Source: Nocardioides sp. R-C-SC26
GTDB lineage: Bacteria; Actinomycetota; Actinomycetes; Propionibacteriales; Nocardioidaceae
Length of the DNA: 64,000 nucleotides
Assembly: GCF_021246465.1 (NCBI RefSeq)
Contig: NZ_JAHRHK010000006.1
Coordinates: 128,649 to 192,648 of the forward strand
Direction: 5' to 3'
Positions 43,239-53,073 of the stretch are shown piece after piece (positions within the stretch are counted from its first letter, which is position 1; each line of letters begins with the position of its first letter). The notes below the pieces were generated by a model. The model made no database searches and was not told the origin of the DNA. It saw nothing but the letters and a program-made list of their open reading frames with translations. The position numbers and the translations under genes are program-made.

Positions 43239-43811
43239 TCAGCCGCCGAGGTCGACGACGAGCCGCGGCGGGCGGGCGAGTGCGGTGACGTCGACGTCGG
43301 GGGCCTCGCCCGTCAGCCCGACCAGTACCTGGGTGTAGCCCTCGAACGTGCCGACGAGGTTCACCTCCGCCACCCGGCCGCGGGACGGCGCGATCCGAGC
43401 GGGCACCCGGTAGGCACGCGCGTCGTCCGCGGCCGGCAGGACGGTCCCCGATGCGTACACGTCGAGGTAGGAGTCGCCGTCGAGGCGTACGAGGTCGCCG
43501 CTGCCGTCCTGCGCCGGCCGGTCGACCGGCCCGACCGACCAGCCGGGGCGCCCGCTCCCGGCGAACGTCAGCACGAGTCGGTCGCCGGCACCTCGAGACG
43601 ACACCTCCACGTCGGTGAGCACGAGATCCCACGGACCTGAGGGCTCGGCCGTCTGCACGGCACCGTCGCCGATCGGTCCCGACGTCGGCTCCGGCCGCGT
43701 GGGGGCGCTCGTGCTGGACGCCTCGGCGGCGCCGTCGTCCGCGACATCGGCACAGGCGGCGCTGACGAGGGCCGCGGCGAGGGCCAGGCTGCAGATCCTG
43801 AGAAGGCGCAT
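43239..43811 (-). CDS. Putative lipoprotein with AMIN-like domain
   Basis: 190 residues from the ATG at 43811. MRLLRICSLALAAALVSAAC is a signal peptide ending in a lipobox-like VSAAC, so Cys20 is a probable lipid anchor. A threonine/serine/proline-rich linker follows, then a beta-rich domain (LVLTDVEVSSRGAGDRLVLT, GRVAEVNLVGTFEGYTQVLV, PPRLVVDLGG) that resembles the AMIN-like cell-wall domain of actinobacterial lipoproteins. The role at the envelope is unknown. It ends 21 bp after the convergent aidB-like gene. Confidence 0.78.
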   Translation of the reverse strand: MRLLRICSLALAAALVSAACADVADDGAAEASSTSAPTRPEPTSGPIGDGAVQTAEPSGPWDLVLTDVEVSSRGAGDRLVLTFAGSGRPGWSVGPVDRPAQDGSGDLVRLDGDSYLDVYASGTVLPAADDARAYRVPARIAPSRGRVAEVNLVGTFEGYTQVLVGLTGEAPDVDVTALARPPRLVVDLGG

Positions 43812-44052
43812 GACAGGGAGACGCCGGCAATGCGCGTTCGGTTGCCATGGTCCATCTGGGCGGTTCTTCGATGATTCGGCAGACAGGACCGGCCGCACCC
43901 CCGATCCTGATCCGGGCACGGGACGCGAACGGCGTTCGAACTCGGAGCCCAGCATCCGCGCACCCCCACGCGGGCCGACCCGATGAAGCAGTCCGTCGAG
44001 GCTCGGCGTCCTTGTCGTGCCCGCCGATCGTCCGCACCTGCCCGGAGTCCAC

Positions 44053-47000
44053 ATGCCCCACGCCCGCCCCGCCCATCGGTTCGACGACGCCGCGGTCGCA
44101 CGCGTCGTCCGCCGCGGTGTCGCGCTGCCGATCGTCGCCGTCCTCGCCCTGCTCGGGGCTCTCCTCTCGGTGGCACCGGCGGCCTTCGCCCTGCCCGAGG
44201 TGCCCGTCGCCCACCCGGTGTCGATCACGGTGGCGTTCGGGTCGAGCACCAACCCGGTGACGCTGAATGTCACGGGCGGCACCCCCACGACTGTGGCGGT
44301 CGCAGCCTCGGCCTCTCACGGATCCGTCGTGGCGTCGGGTACCTCGATCACCTACACGCCCTACCCGGGCTTCGCGGGCGGGGACAGCTTCACCTACACC
44401 GCCACCAACGAGGGCGGCACCAGCGCTCCGGCGACCGTCTCGGTCACCGTGACGGCGCCGACGCTCTCTGTCTTCCCGTCGTCGCTGCTGCCCAACGGAA
44501 CTCAGGGCACGGCGTACTCGCAGACGTTCACTGCCGTCGGTGGCACGGCGCCGTACGCCTACGGCGTCACCTCCGGAACCGTCCCGTTCGGCATGACGCT
44601 CGGGCCGTCGGGAGTTCTGAGCGGCACGCCCGGTGCGTTCGGGAACTTCTCGTTCACCCTCACCGCGACGGACTCCTCCTCGGGGAACGGCCCGTTCACC
44701 GTCTCGCAGTCGTACATGATCACGATCTACCCGCCGCCGGCCGTCGCGCCGGTCGTCCATGCGCAATCGGTGAGCGTGTCCTACAACACCGCGACCCCGA
44801 TCACCCTCACCGCCAGCAACGGCCCGACGTCGTGGCACGTGGCCACCCTGCCGACGAAGGGAACGCTGTCCGGCCCCGCGCCCAACCTGACCTACACGCC
44901 GGATGCCGGTGCCGCCGGGCTGGACTCCTTCACCGTCACCGCCGCCAACGACGGCGGCACGAGCAACGTGGCGACCGTCTCGGTCTCGATCGCGCCGCCG
45001 GCGCCGACGCTGATCACGCCGGCGAACGGGGCGGTCGTCGCGACGTCGAGGCCGACCTACGGCGGAACCGCCCGCGCCAACGCGACCGTCGAGGTCTTCG
45101 TCGCCGGGTCGTCCATCGGGTCGACCACCGCGGACCCCTCGGGCAACTGGTCGCTGCAACAGCCCGTCGCGCTCACCGACTCCATCCGGACGGTGCGGGC
45201 CGTGGCGCTCGTGGAGGGAGTCGCCAGCGTCAGCTCGAACTCCAACACCTTCACGATGGACACCGTTCCGCCCGCGGCGCCGGTGATCTCGACGCCGGGG
45301 AACTTCTCGACCATCGATGACAACACCCCGACCTTCACCGGGACGGCGGAGGCGTTCTCCGTCGTGACGGTGTTCGCGGGCAGCCAGGCGCTGGGCACGG
45401 CCGTAGCGACCAACGCCGGCGCGTGGTCGTTCACTGCGGCGGGCGCGTTGGCCGACGCGACGTACGAGTTCACGGCGACGGCGAGAGACTTCGCATACAA
45501 CGTCAGCCCTACCTCGGCGACGAGGACCGTCACGATCGACACGGCGCCGCGAGCGTTCCTCCAGACGTCGACACCGATCATCGACGGTGCGGGCACTCGG
45601 TCCCCGAGCGTCGATCTCACCGCCAGTGTCGACGAGTCGCTGTGGTCGCCCACCGGCGCCACGTTCACCTACGAGTGGCGCTCCTCGACGGATCCCTCCG
45701 GGCCTTTCTACGCCGTGCCCGGCTCCAGCGGATCCCAGCCGGTCGACGGCGTGGTGACGCTGCCGGCGGCGACGCTCACCGGCGGCCGCTACTACGTGCT
45801 CGCCATGTCGGGCGCCACGGGCCTCTACGCCTCGACGGTCATCGCGGTCCCCGTCTATGTCGGGATCGGACAGGCTGCGCTCGACGCACCGACGATCTCG
45901 ATCCCCGGCGGCGGGCCGGCGCCGGCGGTCGGCCAGGAGCTCACGGCGTCGGCCACCGGCGTGACGCCGATCGGTGCCGACGTCACCTACACCTGGTATC
46001 GCGTGGCCGACGGCGGCGCCGAGACCCAGGTGGGCTCGGGTGCGACCTATGCGGTGACTGCCGACGACGAGAGCCAGCGCCTCCTGGTGCGTGCGAGGGC
46101 AGCGGCGACCGACTACGCGCCCTCGGCGACGGGTTCTTCGGCCGCGACCGCCTCCGTCGTCGAGGGATCTCTCAGCGGCACGGTGACCTTCGGCTTGGCG
46201 ACGAGCGCAGGGTCGGTGACCGAGCTCTACCGGGGTGACGTCGTGACGGTCTCGACCACCTCTGCGTCGATCACGCCGACTGTCGACCCCGAGGACACGG
46301 TCGTCTACGACTACTACCTCTGCCCGGCCTCCTACGAGGCGGGGGATTCGATCCTCGACTGCACGCTGGCGCCCGTGGTGCGCATCAGTCCCGAGCTCGG
46401 CCTGGCCGTCGACCTCACTGTGGCGAGCAGCGATCCCCTCATGGACGCGGTGATCGAGTCGGGGATCGTCGGCGCGCGCCTGGTCGTGGCGTGGAGCGTC
46501 GACCGCGCGGGCTACCAGACCCTGACCGGGAACACGGCGGTCGCGACCATCGGCAAACGAGCGGTCACCGGCCTGACAACGCCGACCCTGACCGGGCTGC
46601 CTTCGGCCGGGCGGCCGAAGTCAGGCGACGTGCTGGGCTTCACCGGCGGCGGCACCGTGAGCCCTGCGGACGCGGTGCTCGCGCGACAGTGGCTGGCCGA
46701 CGGGCTGCCGATCGACGGTGCCACCGGCGAGACCTTGATCCTGACGAACGCGCTCGCGGGCAAGCAGATCAGCCTGCGGCTCACGGCTGAGAAGACCTTC
46801 CACTCCTCGCAGTCGGTCACCTCGCTGACGTCGGCCGCCGTCGAGGGGACCTACGTCACCAAGCCGAGCGCGACGTTCGCCGGAGCGCCGACGCACGCCG
46901 TCGTCGGCGACACCCTTGCCGTGAACGTGACGCAGGGGTCGCCGTCCGGAGCGGTGCCCAGCTACCGGTGGACGGTCGGCGGCGTGGTCGTGACGGATGT

Positions 47001-48408
47001 CGGTGGGCAGCCCCACGACCTCGGCACCTTCACGGTGCGACCCGGAGACCTGGACAAGAGCGTCGGTGTCACGGTCACCTTCACCCGCACCGACTACGTC
47101 ACCGAGACCACGATCCTGAGCGTGCCTGGCCTGGTCGGGAAGGGCGTGCTCGGAACGGCGCCGACGGTCGGTGTCACCGGCCGTCCGCTGGTCGGCTCGC
47201 CGCTGGCCGCTTCGATCACCGGCGGCACGATCCCCTCGGGCGTCGTCCCGACGTTCGTGTGGATGGTGAACGACCACGTCGTGGCCGGCGCCGTCGGCTC
47301 GACGTTCGCGCCGCGTTTCGACGACGTGTTCGGCATCGTGTCGGTCGAAGTGACCTGGGAGCGCGTCGGCTACGAGGTCGTCCGCGTCCGGGCCAGCGCC
47401 GCGGACGACGTCCGACTTCCGGCCGGCGGTGGCTCGACGCCGACCAACCCGCCGACCGACCCGCCGACCGACCCGCCGGGGGACAAGCCCTTCCCGACGC
47501 TGCTGGACCCGGTCGTGACGGGGACACCGCAGGTCGGCGGCCTGCTCTCGGGCTCGATCTCGCTGCCGGACGTGCCTGGCGTCGCCGCGGCCTATCAGTG
47601 GCGCGTTGTGCGGTCCGACGACACGGTCGAGGACATCCCCGGTGCGACCACCGCGAGGCTCGAGATCCCGGCCGCCTACGCAGGTCTGGAGATCGTGTTG
47701 GTGGTCACCGTCACCGCACCCGGCTACGAGACGACGGCGAAGACGTTCCGCTTCCCCGAGGGCGGGCAGACCGTCGCCCGGGGTGAGCTGCGGAGGTTCG
47801 CGCCGGCCGTCCGCGGCCTGCGCGGTGCGCCGATCGCAGGTCGCGCCCTGAGGGTCGTGCCCGGAGCCGTCTTCGGCGCCGAGCGCGCGACGTCGACCCA
47901 GCGTGCGAGCGTCGCCCCGGCGCCCGCGCCGGCCGGGCTCACGATGCGCGTGCGCTGGTACGCCGACGGCGTTCCGGTACGCGGCGCCGAGCGCGTGGTG
48001 TTCCGCCCGGGCCCCGCCCAGATCGGGAAGCGGATCGCGGTGCGGGTCACCTTCACCGCCCCGGGCTACCAGACCTCGACGCGGACGTCGGAGCGCACGG
48101 CGCCCGTGCGTCTGGGCCGACTCCTCGCCGCGCCGGGTTCGTCGTCGGCGGGTACCAAGGTCGCGCTGGCCGCCATCGCACCGGGGGCGGCGTCGGGCTA
48201 CCGCGTCGTGATCGACGGCAAACGTGTGGCGCGTGGTGTGGTCGCGCGCCGGGCTGTTCGCTCGGGTCGCCCGGTGTCGTGGACTCGCTCGGTGCGGCTG
48301 CCCTCGAATGCCTGCGGTCCGACCCGGGTGGTCGTGTCGTGGACGGACGCGCGCGGCCGCTACCTCACTAGCCGCCTCGGGGTCGTGCGGGTGACCGGCT
48401 GTTCCTGA
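44053..48408 (+). CDS. Very large secreted protein with repeated Ig-like domains
   Basis: 1451 residues from the ATG at 44053 (a GTG at 44017 is also in frame). The signal peptide ends about AAFA-LPEV. The first 300 residues hold two copies of a cadherin-like unit: SGTSITYTPYPGFAGGDSFT-Y and NLTYTPDAGAAGLDSFT-V. Bacterial Ig repeats with NSNTFTMDTVPPAAPVIST follow, then several repeats with TYTWYRV/ARQWLADGLPI/RVRWYADGVPV-type cores. A proline/threonine linker (NPPTDPPTDPPGDKP) separates the last third. There is no LPxTG motif, so it is secreted or held by other means. Adhesion or surface structure is likely. Confidence 0.82.
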   Translation: MPHARPAHRFDDAAVARVVRRGVALPIVAVLALLGALLSVAPAAFALPEVPVAHPVSITVAFGSSTNPVTLNVTGGTPTTVAVAASASHGSVVASGTSITYTPYPGFAGGDSFTYTATNEGGTSAPATVSVTVTAPTLSVFPSSLLPNGTQGTAYSQTFTAVGGTAPYAYGVTSGTVPFGMTLGPSGVLSGTPGAFGNFSFTLTATDSSSGNGPFTVSQSYMITIYPPPAVAPVVHAQSVSVSYNTATPITLTASNGPTSWHVATLPTKGTLSGPAPNLTYTPDAGAAGLDSFTVTAANDGGTSNVATVSVSIAPPAPTLITPANGAVVATSRPTYGGTARANATVEVFVAGSSIGSTTADPSGNWSLQQPVALTDSIRTVRAVALVEGVASVSSNSNTFTMDTVPPAAPVISTPGNFSTIDDNTPTFTGTAEAFSVVTVFAGSQALGTAVATNAGAWSFTAAGALADATYEFTATARDFAYNVSPTSATRTVTIDTAPRAFLQTSTPIIDGAGTRSPSVDLTASVDESLWSPTGATFTYEWRSSTDPSGPFYAVPGSSGSQPVDGVVTLPAATLTGGRYYVLAMSGATGLYASTVIAVPVYVGIGQAALDAPTISIPGGGPAPAVGQELTASATGVTPIGADVTYTWYRVADGGAETQVGSGATYAVTADDESQRLLVRARAAATDYAPSATGSSAATASVVEGSLSGTVTFGLATSAGSVTELYRGDVVTVSTTSASITPTVDPEDTVVYDYYLCPASYEAGDSILDCTLAPVVRISPELGLAVDLTVASSDPLMDAVIESGIVGARLVVAWSVDRAGYQTLTGNTAVATIGKRAVTGLTTPTLTGLPSAGRPKSGDVLGFTGGGTVSPADAVLARQWLADGLPIDGATGETLILTNALAGKQISLRLTAEKTFHSSQSVTSLTSAAVEGTYVTKPSATFAGAPTHAVVGDTLAVNVTQGSPSGAVPSYRWTVGGVVVTDVGGQPHDLGTFTVRPGDLDKSVGVTVTFTRTDYVTETTILSVPGLVGKGVLGTAPTVGVTGRPLVGSPLAASITGGTIPSGVVPTFVWMVNDHVVAGAVGSTFAPRFDDVFGIVSVEVTWERVGYEVVRVRASAADDVRLPAGGGSTPTNPPTDPPTDPPGDKPFPTLLDPVVTGTPQVGGLLSGSISLPDVPGVAAAYQWRVVRSDDTVEDIPGATTARLEIPAAYAGLEIVLVVTVTAPGYETTAKTFRFPEGGQTVARGELRRFAPAVRGLRGAPIAGRALRVVPGAVFGAERATSTQRASVAPAPAPAGLTMRVRWYADGVPVRGAERVVFRPGPAQIGKRIAVRVTFTAPGYQTSTRTSERTAPVRLGRLLAAPGSSSAGTKVALAAIAPGAASGYRVVIDGKRVARGVVARRAVRSGRPVSWTRSVRLPSNACGPTRVVVSWTDARGRYLTSRLGVVRVTGCS

Positions 48409-48420
48409 GCCGAGGGCGCC

Positions 48421-49323
48421 TCAGGTCGGCTCGACCGGCAGCCACAGCTCGCACGTCGCCGTCGCGGTCCCGGGTTCGTGGCCGGGATCGTAGGCCTGCA
48501 TCGCGACGACCTCGGGCCCGGGACGCAGCCGCCACGGCTGTGACGGGAACCAGCTGGTCGCCGTGGCTGCCCAGGTCTCCTGGAGCACTTGGGGGTGGGG
48601 CCCCTGGGTGCGGAACACCGCCCAGGTGCCGGCGCCGGTCTCGATGACATCGAGACCGGCCACGTCGTCGGGAACAGGCGCCGTCGTCGAGATCGCGACG
48701 CCGTGCAGATAGGTCAGCTCGGTGCCCTCGGCGCGATCCACGTCGAGGTCGTCGCTGACGGCGAGCACGCCGCGGGGCTCGACGTCGTTGAGGTGCTTGA
48801 GGCGCGCGACGTCGTCGGCGGGGATGGCAGCGACGTGTCGCGCGATGTGAGGGTTGACGCCTTCGTGCATGAGCGGCACGCGGGCGGCCCATCCGACCAG
48901 CCGGAGAGTGGGCAGGGTGACGATGCGGGTGTCCATGGGGATGCTCCCTTCGACGGTCAGGTGGAACCTGATCCGTGCTTGTGTCCGTAGCGGGCCGCCG
49001 TGTCGACGCACCTCGCCGGGGCGTACTCCGTGGACCGCGTGGAACGCGCGACCGAACGCCTCGGTCGAGCCGTACCCGTAGCGGACGGCGATCGTGAGCA
49101 GGTCGTCCTCGGCGGCGACGAGGTCGGCTGCCGCGAGCGACATCCGGCGTCGCCGTACATACTCCGAGACCGGCATGCCGGCCAGGGAGGCGAACATCCG
49201 GCGGAGGTGGTGCTCGGTCGTGCCGATCCGCCGCGCGATCTCCGCGACGTCGATCGGATTCGACGCGGAGTCGGTGAGCAGTGACTCCAGGTCGTCCACG
49301 GCCCGGTTGAGCTCGGCGATCAC
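48421..49323 (-). CDS. AraC-family regulator fused to a GyrI-like effector domain
   Basis: 300 residues. The N-terminal AraC HTH reads IDVAEIARRIGTTEHHLRRM and LTIAVRYGYGSTEAFGRAFH-A. The C-terminal GyrI/SOUL-like domain begins at MDTRIVTLPTLRLVGWAARV and ends in CELWLPVEPT. This fusion is common in regulators that bind small amphiphilic drugs. The GTG at 49323 is chosen for its AAAGGAGGG ribosome site. No close target gene is obvious. Confidence 0.87.
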   Translation of the reverse strand: MIAELNRAVDDLESLLTDSASNPIDVAEIARRIGTTEHHLRRMFASLAGMPVSEYVRRRRMSLAAADLVAAEDDLLTIAVRYGYGSTEAFGRAFHAVHGVRPGEVRRHGGPLRTQARIRFHLTVEGSIPMDTRIVTLPTLRLVGWAARVPLMHEGVNPHIARHVAAIPADDVARLKHLNDVEPRGVLAVSDDLDVDRAEGTELTYLHGVAISTTAPVPDDVAGLDVIETGAGTWAVFRTQGPHPQVLQETWAATATSWFPSQPWRLRPGPEVVAMQAYDPGHEPGTATATCELWLPVEPT

Positions 49324-49411
49324 GGGGCCCTCCTTTCGCCTGCCACTCTCCCCGCGGCGACACGCGGGGCACCCGACCATCGCGGTCCGATGTGATCGGG
49401 TCGCGGTGGCC

Positions 49412-50128
49412 TCAGCCGGCCGCTTCCAGCCGGAGGCCGGCCAGGATCAGCTCCAGCCCGGCGCGGAACTGGTCGACGTCGTCGTGGCCGTCGAACTCGT
49501 CCACGATGTCGTGGACGAAGGGATAGTCGTCCGCGTCGAGCGCGCGCCACCGGTCGGCGTAGCGATGCAGCAGCTCGTCGCGGTCGGCGCCGTCGTCGAG
49601 CATCGCCTCCGGTGGTTCCTGCCCCAGATCGGCCGCAGTGCCCACCGCGAAGCCGGTGACGGCCGAGACCGCGTGGAAGCGCTGGCGCGGTGTCAGGTCC
49701 ATCCGCAGGGTGGGGCGGCCGAGCCGCTCGTACAGGCGCAGCGAGGTCACCTGGATCTCCATGCTGCGCATGAAGTACGCGCTGAGCCAGGGCCGCTCGA
49801 CGATGGCGTCGAAGAGGACGATCGCCATCCGTCGCAGGTCGTCGATCGGGTCCTCTCCCTCGGGCACCGCGTCGATCGCTTCCAGGACGGGGCCCAGCGC
49901 GTGATCGGTGGCGCGGTCGAGCAGCTCCTCCTTGCTCGCGACGTACCAGTAGATGGTGCCGACGCCGGTGCGCAGACGGGCCGCGAGGGAGCGGAAGGTC
50001 AGAGCCGCACCGCCCGCCTCGTCCAGGAGCTGCACCGTCGCGTCGAGGACGGCGTCCAGCGAGTGCGACGAGCGACGGCGTCCGCGTGCGGGACCGGCGC
50101 CGGCGGTAGATCGCGGGCGGGTCGTCAT
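49412..50128 (-). CDS. TetR-family regulator of the adjacent efflux pump
   Basis: 238 residues from the ATG at 50128. The HTH SLDAVLDATVQLLDEAGGAA, RSLAARLRTGVGTIYWYVAS is TetR/TetR_C-like, with GTIYWYV as recognition helix. It is divergent from the DHA2 exporter at 50216. Two repeated 17-bp palindromes in the 87-bp gap (50158-50174 and 50179-50195) are the probable operators. It should repress the pump until a drug-like ligand binds. Confidence 0.9.
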   Translation of the reverse strand: MTTRPRSTAGAGPARGRRRSSHSLDAVLDATVQLLDEAGGAALTFRSLAARLRTGVGTIYWYVASKEELLDRATDHALGPVLEAIDAVPEGEDPIDDLRRMAIVLFDAIVERPWLSAYFMRSMEIQVTSLRLYERLGRPTLRMDLTPRQRFHAVSAVTGFAVGTAADLGQEPPEAMLDDGADRDELLHRYADRWRALDADDYPFVHDIVDEFDGHDDVDQFRAGLELILAGLRLEAAG

Positions 50129-50157
50129 GGGTCCATCCAACCACGGACTTGTCAGAT

Positions 50158-50195
50158 ATCGAACGTCGTTCTATGTTGATCGAACATTGTTCGAT
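50158..50195. promoter_or_regulatory. Two TetR operators ATCGAAC-3 bp-GTTCGAT
   Basis: The second site, ATCGAACATTGTTCGAT (50179-50195), is a perfect dyad with a 3-bp centre. The first, ATCGAACGTCGTTCTAT (50158-50174), has one changed base in the right arm. They are 21 bp apart, two helical turns, and overlap the start region of the pump mRNA. Confidence 0.8.
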
Positions 50196-50215
50196 AAGCT
50201 TCGAGAGGAGGCCCG

Positions 50216-51679
50216 ATGACCGCCATCACCGCGCAGGCCACCGCGTCTCGTACCTATCCCTCCCTCCGCGCCGCCTGGATCCCGATGACGGCGTTGTGTC
50301 TCGCCTTCTTCGTGGAGATGGTCGACAACACCCTGCTGTCCATCGCGCTGCCGACCATCGGGCGCGACCTGGGGGGTGGCACGACCGCCCTGCAGTGGGT
50401 CACCGGCGCCTACTCGCTCACCTTCGGCGGACTGCTGCTGACGGCGGGGTCGTTGGCCGACCGGCTGGGGCGTCGTCGGGTTCTCCTGGTCGGGCTCGCG
50501 CTGTTCGGCACGCTGAGCCTGCTCGTCGCGGCCGTGTCCTCGACCGGCGAGCTGATCGCTCTCCGTGCGGGTCTCGGCATCGCGGCCGCGGCGATGGCGC
50601 CGATCACCAATTCACTGGTCTTCCGGCTCTTCGACGACCAGGTCCTGCGCATGCGCGCGATGACCGTGATGATCGCCGTCGGCGTCAGTGGGTTCATCCT
50701 CGGCCCGTTGCTGGGTGGCACGGCGCTGGCGCACGTGCGCTGGGAGTGGTTGTTGCTGGTGAACGCGCCGATCGCGCTCGCGGCGGGGATCGGCGTGTGG
50801 CTCGGCGTCGCCGCCGACCGCCGCGACGACCTGACCGAGGACCGTCTCGATCTCCCCGGCGCCGCGGCGAGCATCGCCACGATCGGCCTGGCCTGTCTCT
50901 CCCTCACCAGCGGCGTCGAGCGCGGATGGACCTCGATCGTGACCGTTCTCGTGGTGGTGGGCGCCGTCGCCTCCGGGGCGACCTTCGTCTGGTGGGAGCG
51001 GCGCGCGGCGGCTCCGATGCTGGACCTGACGATCTTCCGTGACGGGACTGTGCGGGGTGCCGTGATCGCCCAGGCGGGCACGTCCATCGCGATGGCGAGC
51101 GTGCTGTTCGGGCTGATCCTGCATTTCCAGTACGCCTACGGATGGAGCCCGGTACGCGCCGGCCTGGCGAATCTCCCGCTCATCGCGACGATGCTGCTCG
51201 CGACGCCGCTCGCCGAGCGCCTCGCCGCCTCGATCGGCCACCGTCGTGCCTGCCTGGTCGGCGCCGCCTGTCTCGCGGGGTCGCTGGCCGGGCTGTCGTG
51301 GGGCGTCGACCACGGCTACGCGAGCATCGCGGTGGCGATGGTCGTGATGACGATCGGGCTCCGCCTCGTGATGACGATCTGCGCCGTGGCGTTGGTCGAG
51401 GCGATGCCGGCCAACCGGACGTCGATGGGCACGGCCCTCAACGACACCGCGCAGGAGGTCGGCACCAGCATCGGCACGGCCCTGCTCGGCACGCTCCTCG
51501 CCGTGCTCGTCACGACGCGTCTGCCCGACGGCGCGTGGAGCCCGGCCCTGGTCGCCTCGTTCTTCCAGGGCGAACGGATCGCCTACGCGGTGCTGGCCGT
51601 CGTCGTCGGCGTCGTGGCCGGCCTCGGGGCGATGACCCTGACCGACGCCCGCACCACCGAGGCGCCTGCGGAAGGATGA
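50216..51679 (+). CDS. DHA2-family (EmrB/QacA-type) drug exporter
   Basis: 487 residues with 14 hydrophobic segments. Motif A is SLADRLGRRRVLLVG; FFVEMVDNTLLSIALPTIGR is the DHA2 opening helix (motif D1, with Asp in TM1); GVSGFILGPLLGGTAL is motif C of antiporters. A proton-driven exporter of hydrophobic or cationic drugs is likely. Controlled by the divergent TetR gene. Confidence 0.92.
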   Translation: MTAITAQATASRTYPSLRAAWIPMTALCLAFFVEMVDNTLLSIALPTIGRDLGGGTTALQWVTGAYSLTFGGLLLTAGSLADRLGRRRVLLVGLALFGTLSLLVAAVSSTGELIALRAGLGIAAAAMAPITNSLVFRLFDDQVLRMRAMTVMIAVGVSGFILGPLLGGTALAHVRWEWLLLVNAPIALAAGIGVWLGVAADRRDDLTEDRLDLPGAAASIATIGLACLSLTSGVERGWTSIVTVLVVVGAVASGATFVWWERRAAAPMLDLTIFRDGTVRGAVIAQAGTSIAMASVLFGLILHFQYAYGWSPVRAGLANLPLIATMLLATPLAERLAASIGHRRACLVGAACLAGSLAGLSWGVDHGYASIAVAMVVMTIGLRLVMTICAVALVEAMPANRTSMGTALNDTAQEVGTSIGTALLGTLLAVLVTTRLPDGAWSPALVASFFQGERIAYAVLAVVVGVVAGLGAMTLTDARTTEAPAEG

Positions 51680-51707
51680 CAACGCGGATCAGCAGGTGCG
51701 TTAATGA

Positions 51708-51722
51708 TAACGACTCTCGTTA
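51708..51722. promoter_or_regulatory. Palindrome TAACGA-CTC-TCGTTA upstream of the EntS-like exporter
   Basis: A perfect 6-bp dyad with a 3-bp centre, 50 bp before the start at 51772, in a locally A+T-rich stretch (TTAATGATAACG). It is not a DtxR/IdeR iron box and not a Zur box. Candidate operator of an unknown, perhaps metal-linked, regulator. Confidence 0.45.
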
Positions 51723-51771
51723 GAGTAATCTCCCCCTTTGTGTTCCGGGGATCGCGTGTTGCACGCACGGC

Positions 51772-53049
51772 GTGCAGGTGGTGCGCGTGAGGGGCGATCG
51801 GCCATCGGACACCCTCTGGACGCCGCTCTTCCGTCGCTACTTCGCGCTGCGCGTGGTCGCCATGGTCGGCAACGCTCTGAGCCTGGTGGCGTTCCCAGTG
51901 CTGGCCTATCGGCTCACCGGGCGAGCCTCGGTGACGGCGCTGATCACCGCGGCCGAGAGCCTGCCGTATCTCGCGGTCGGACTCATCGCCGGCGCGATGG
52001 CCGACCGCTGGAATCGCCGCCGGATCCTCGTGCTCACCGGTGCGCTCGGTGCCGTGCTGATGGCATCGATCCCGCTGGCGGCCGCGCTCGCCTCGGTGAA
52101 CATCGTCCACGTGCTGCTCGTCGCCGTCGCGGTGGCCACGCTGTGGGTCTTCGCCGACGCCGCGACGTTCGGCGTACTTCCGCAGTTGGCCGGCCGATCG
52201 AAGCTGCCCGAGGCGACGTCGGCGTTGGCCACGGTCGGCACGGGCATCGGGGTGGTCGGGCCGGTCGTGGCCGGAGTGCTGGTCACCACCGCCTCGCCCG
52301 TGGTGGCACTGGCGATCGACGCGGTCGCCTTCGCGTTTCTCACCGCCGGGATGATGGCGCTGCGCTGGCCCGGAAGCGAGGACCGACCCGGGCGAGGTGC
52401 CGACCGAGATCTGCGCCGCGAGATCGGTGAGGGCGTGAGATTCCTGTGGGCTCAGCCGGTGGTGCGCTGGCTCACCGTCCTGGGCGTGGGATCGAGCCTC
52501 GCGGGAGGCGCCGTCTCGGGGCTCCTGGTGGTGCTCGGCGTGGAGCAGCTCGGGCTGGCGCGCGACGACGCCCGACTGGGGTGGCTCTACGCGGCTGCCG
52601 CCGTCGGATCCTTCGTCGGGTCCCTCGCGCTCCCGCGGGTGCAACGACGTCTCGGGGTCGGACTCATCACCACCGTCGGGTATGCCGGGATGCTCGCTCC
52701 CATGCTCGTGCTGGCCTCGCTCGGGTCGTGGGTGCCCGCACTCGTCGTACTCGCCGTCTTCCACCTCGCGTTCACCGTGGTGATCGTCAACGGCATCGTC
52801 ACGCGGCAGGTGATCACGCCCGACCACCTCCAGGGCAGGGTCAACACGACGGCCCGCTTGATCGCCTGGGGCGGCGCGCCCCTCGGTGCCGCGCTCGCCG
52901 GCGTGCTCGCCGACGTCGCCGGTACGGCGTGGGCGTTGCGGCTCACCGCACTGGGCTTGGTGGTGAGTCTGACCGCGGCGTCGGTCGTCGGCGTCCCGCG
53001 CTACCCGCGCGTCGCCGTCCTGCGGGAGCGCTCGGCCCTCCCGGGATGA
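51772..53049 (+). CDS. MFS exporter of the enterobactin-exporter (EntS/MFS_3) type
   Basis: 425 residues, 12 predicted segments. FFRRYFALRVVAMVGNAL-type opening (RRYFALRVVAMVGNALSLVA), motif AMADRWNRRRILVLTGAL, and VNGIVTRQVITPDHLQGRVN are typical of MFS_3/EntS. Such exporters release siderophores or small lipophilic molecules. No siderophore synthesis gene is in the window. A GTG at 51772 follows the palindrome at 51708. Another MFS_3 protein is encoded at 61941. Confidence 0.85.
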   Translation: MQVVRVRGDRPSDTLWTPLFRRYFALRVVAMVGNALSLVAFPVLAYRLTGRASVTALITAAESLPYLAVGLIAGAMADRWNRRRILVLTGALGAVLMASIPLAAALASVNIVHVLLVAVAVATLWVFADAATFGVLPQLAGRSKLPEATSALATVGTGIGVVGPVVAGVLVTTASPVVALAIDAVAFAFLTAGMMALRWPGSEDRPGRGADRDLRREIGEGVRFLWAQPVVRWLTVLGVGSSLAGGAVSGLLVVLGVEQLGLARDDARLGWLYAAAAVGSFVGSLALPRVQRRLGVGLITTVGYAGMLAPMLVLASLGSWVPALVVLAVFHLAFTVVIVNGIVTRQVITPDHLQGRVNTTARLIAWGGAPLGAALAGVLADVAGTAWALRLTALGLVVSLTAASVVGVPRYPRVAVLRERSALPG

Positions 53050-53073
53050 GACCTCCCGTGCGAGAGTCGAGGG

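Noticed and set aside
42634..45159. Long minus-strand open frame over the aidB-like and Ig-repeat genes
   Set aside because: Arginine/glycine-rich shadow of genes on the other strand, with no domain.
50179..50195. ATCGAACATTGTTCGAT as a second LexA box
   Set aside because: The spacing between CGAAC and GTTCG is 3 bp, not 4 as in LexA boxes. It occurs twice beside a divergent tetR gene, so it is a TetR operator.
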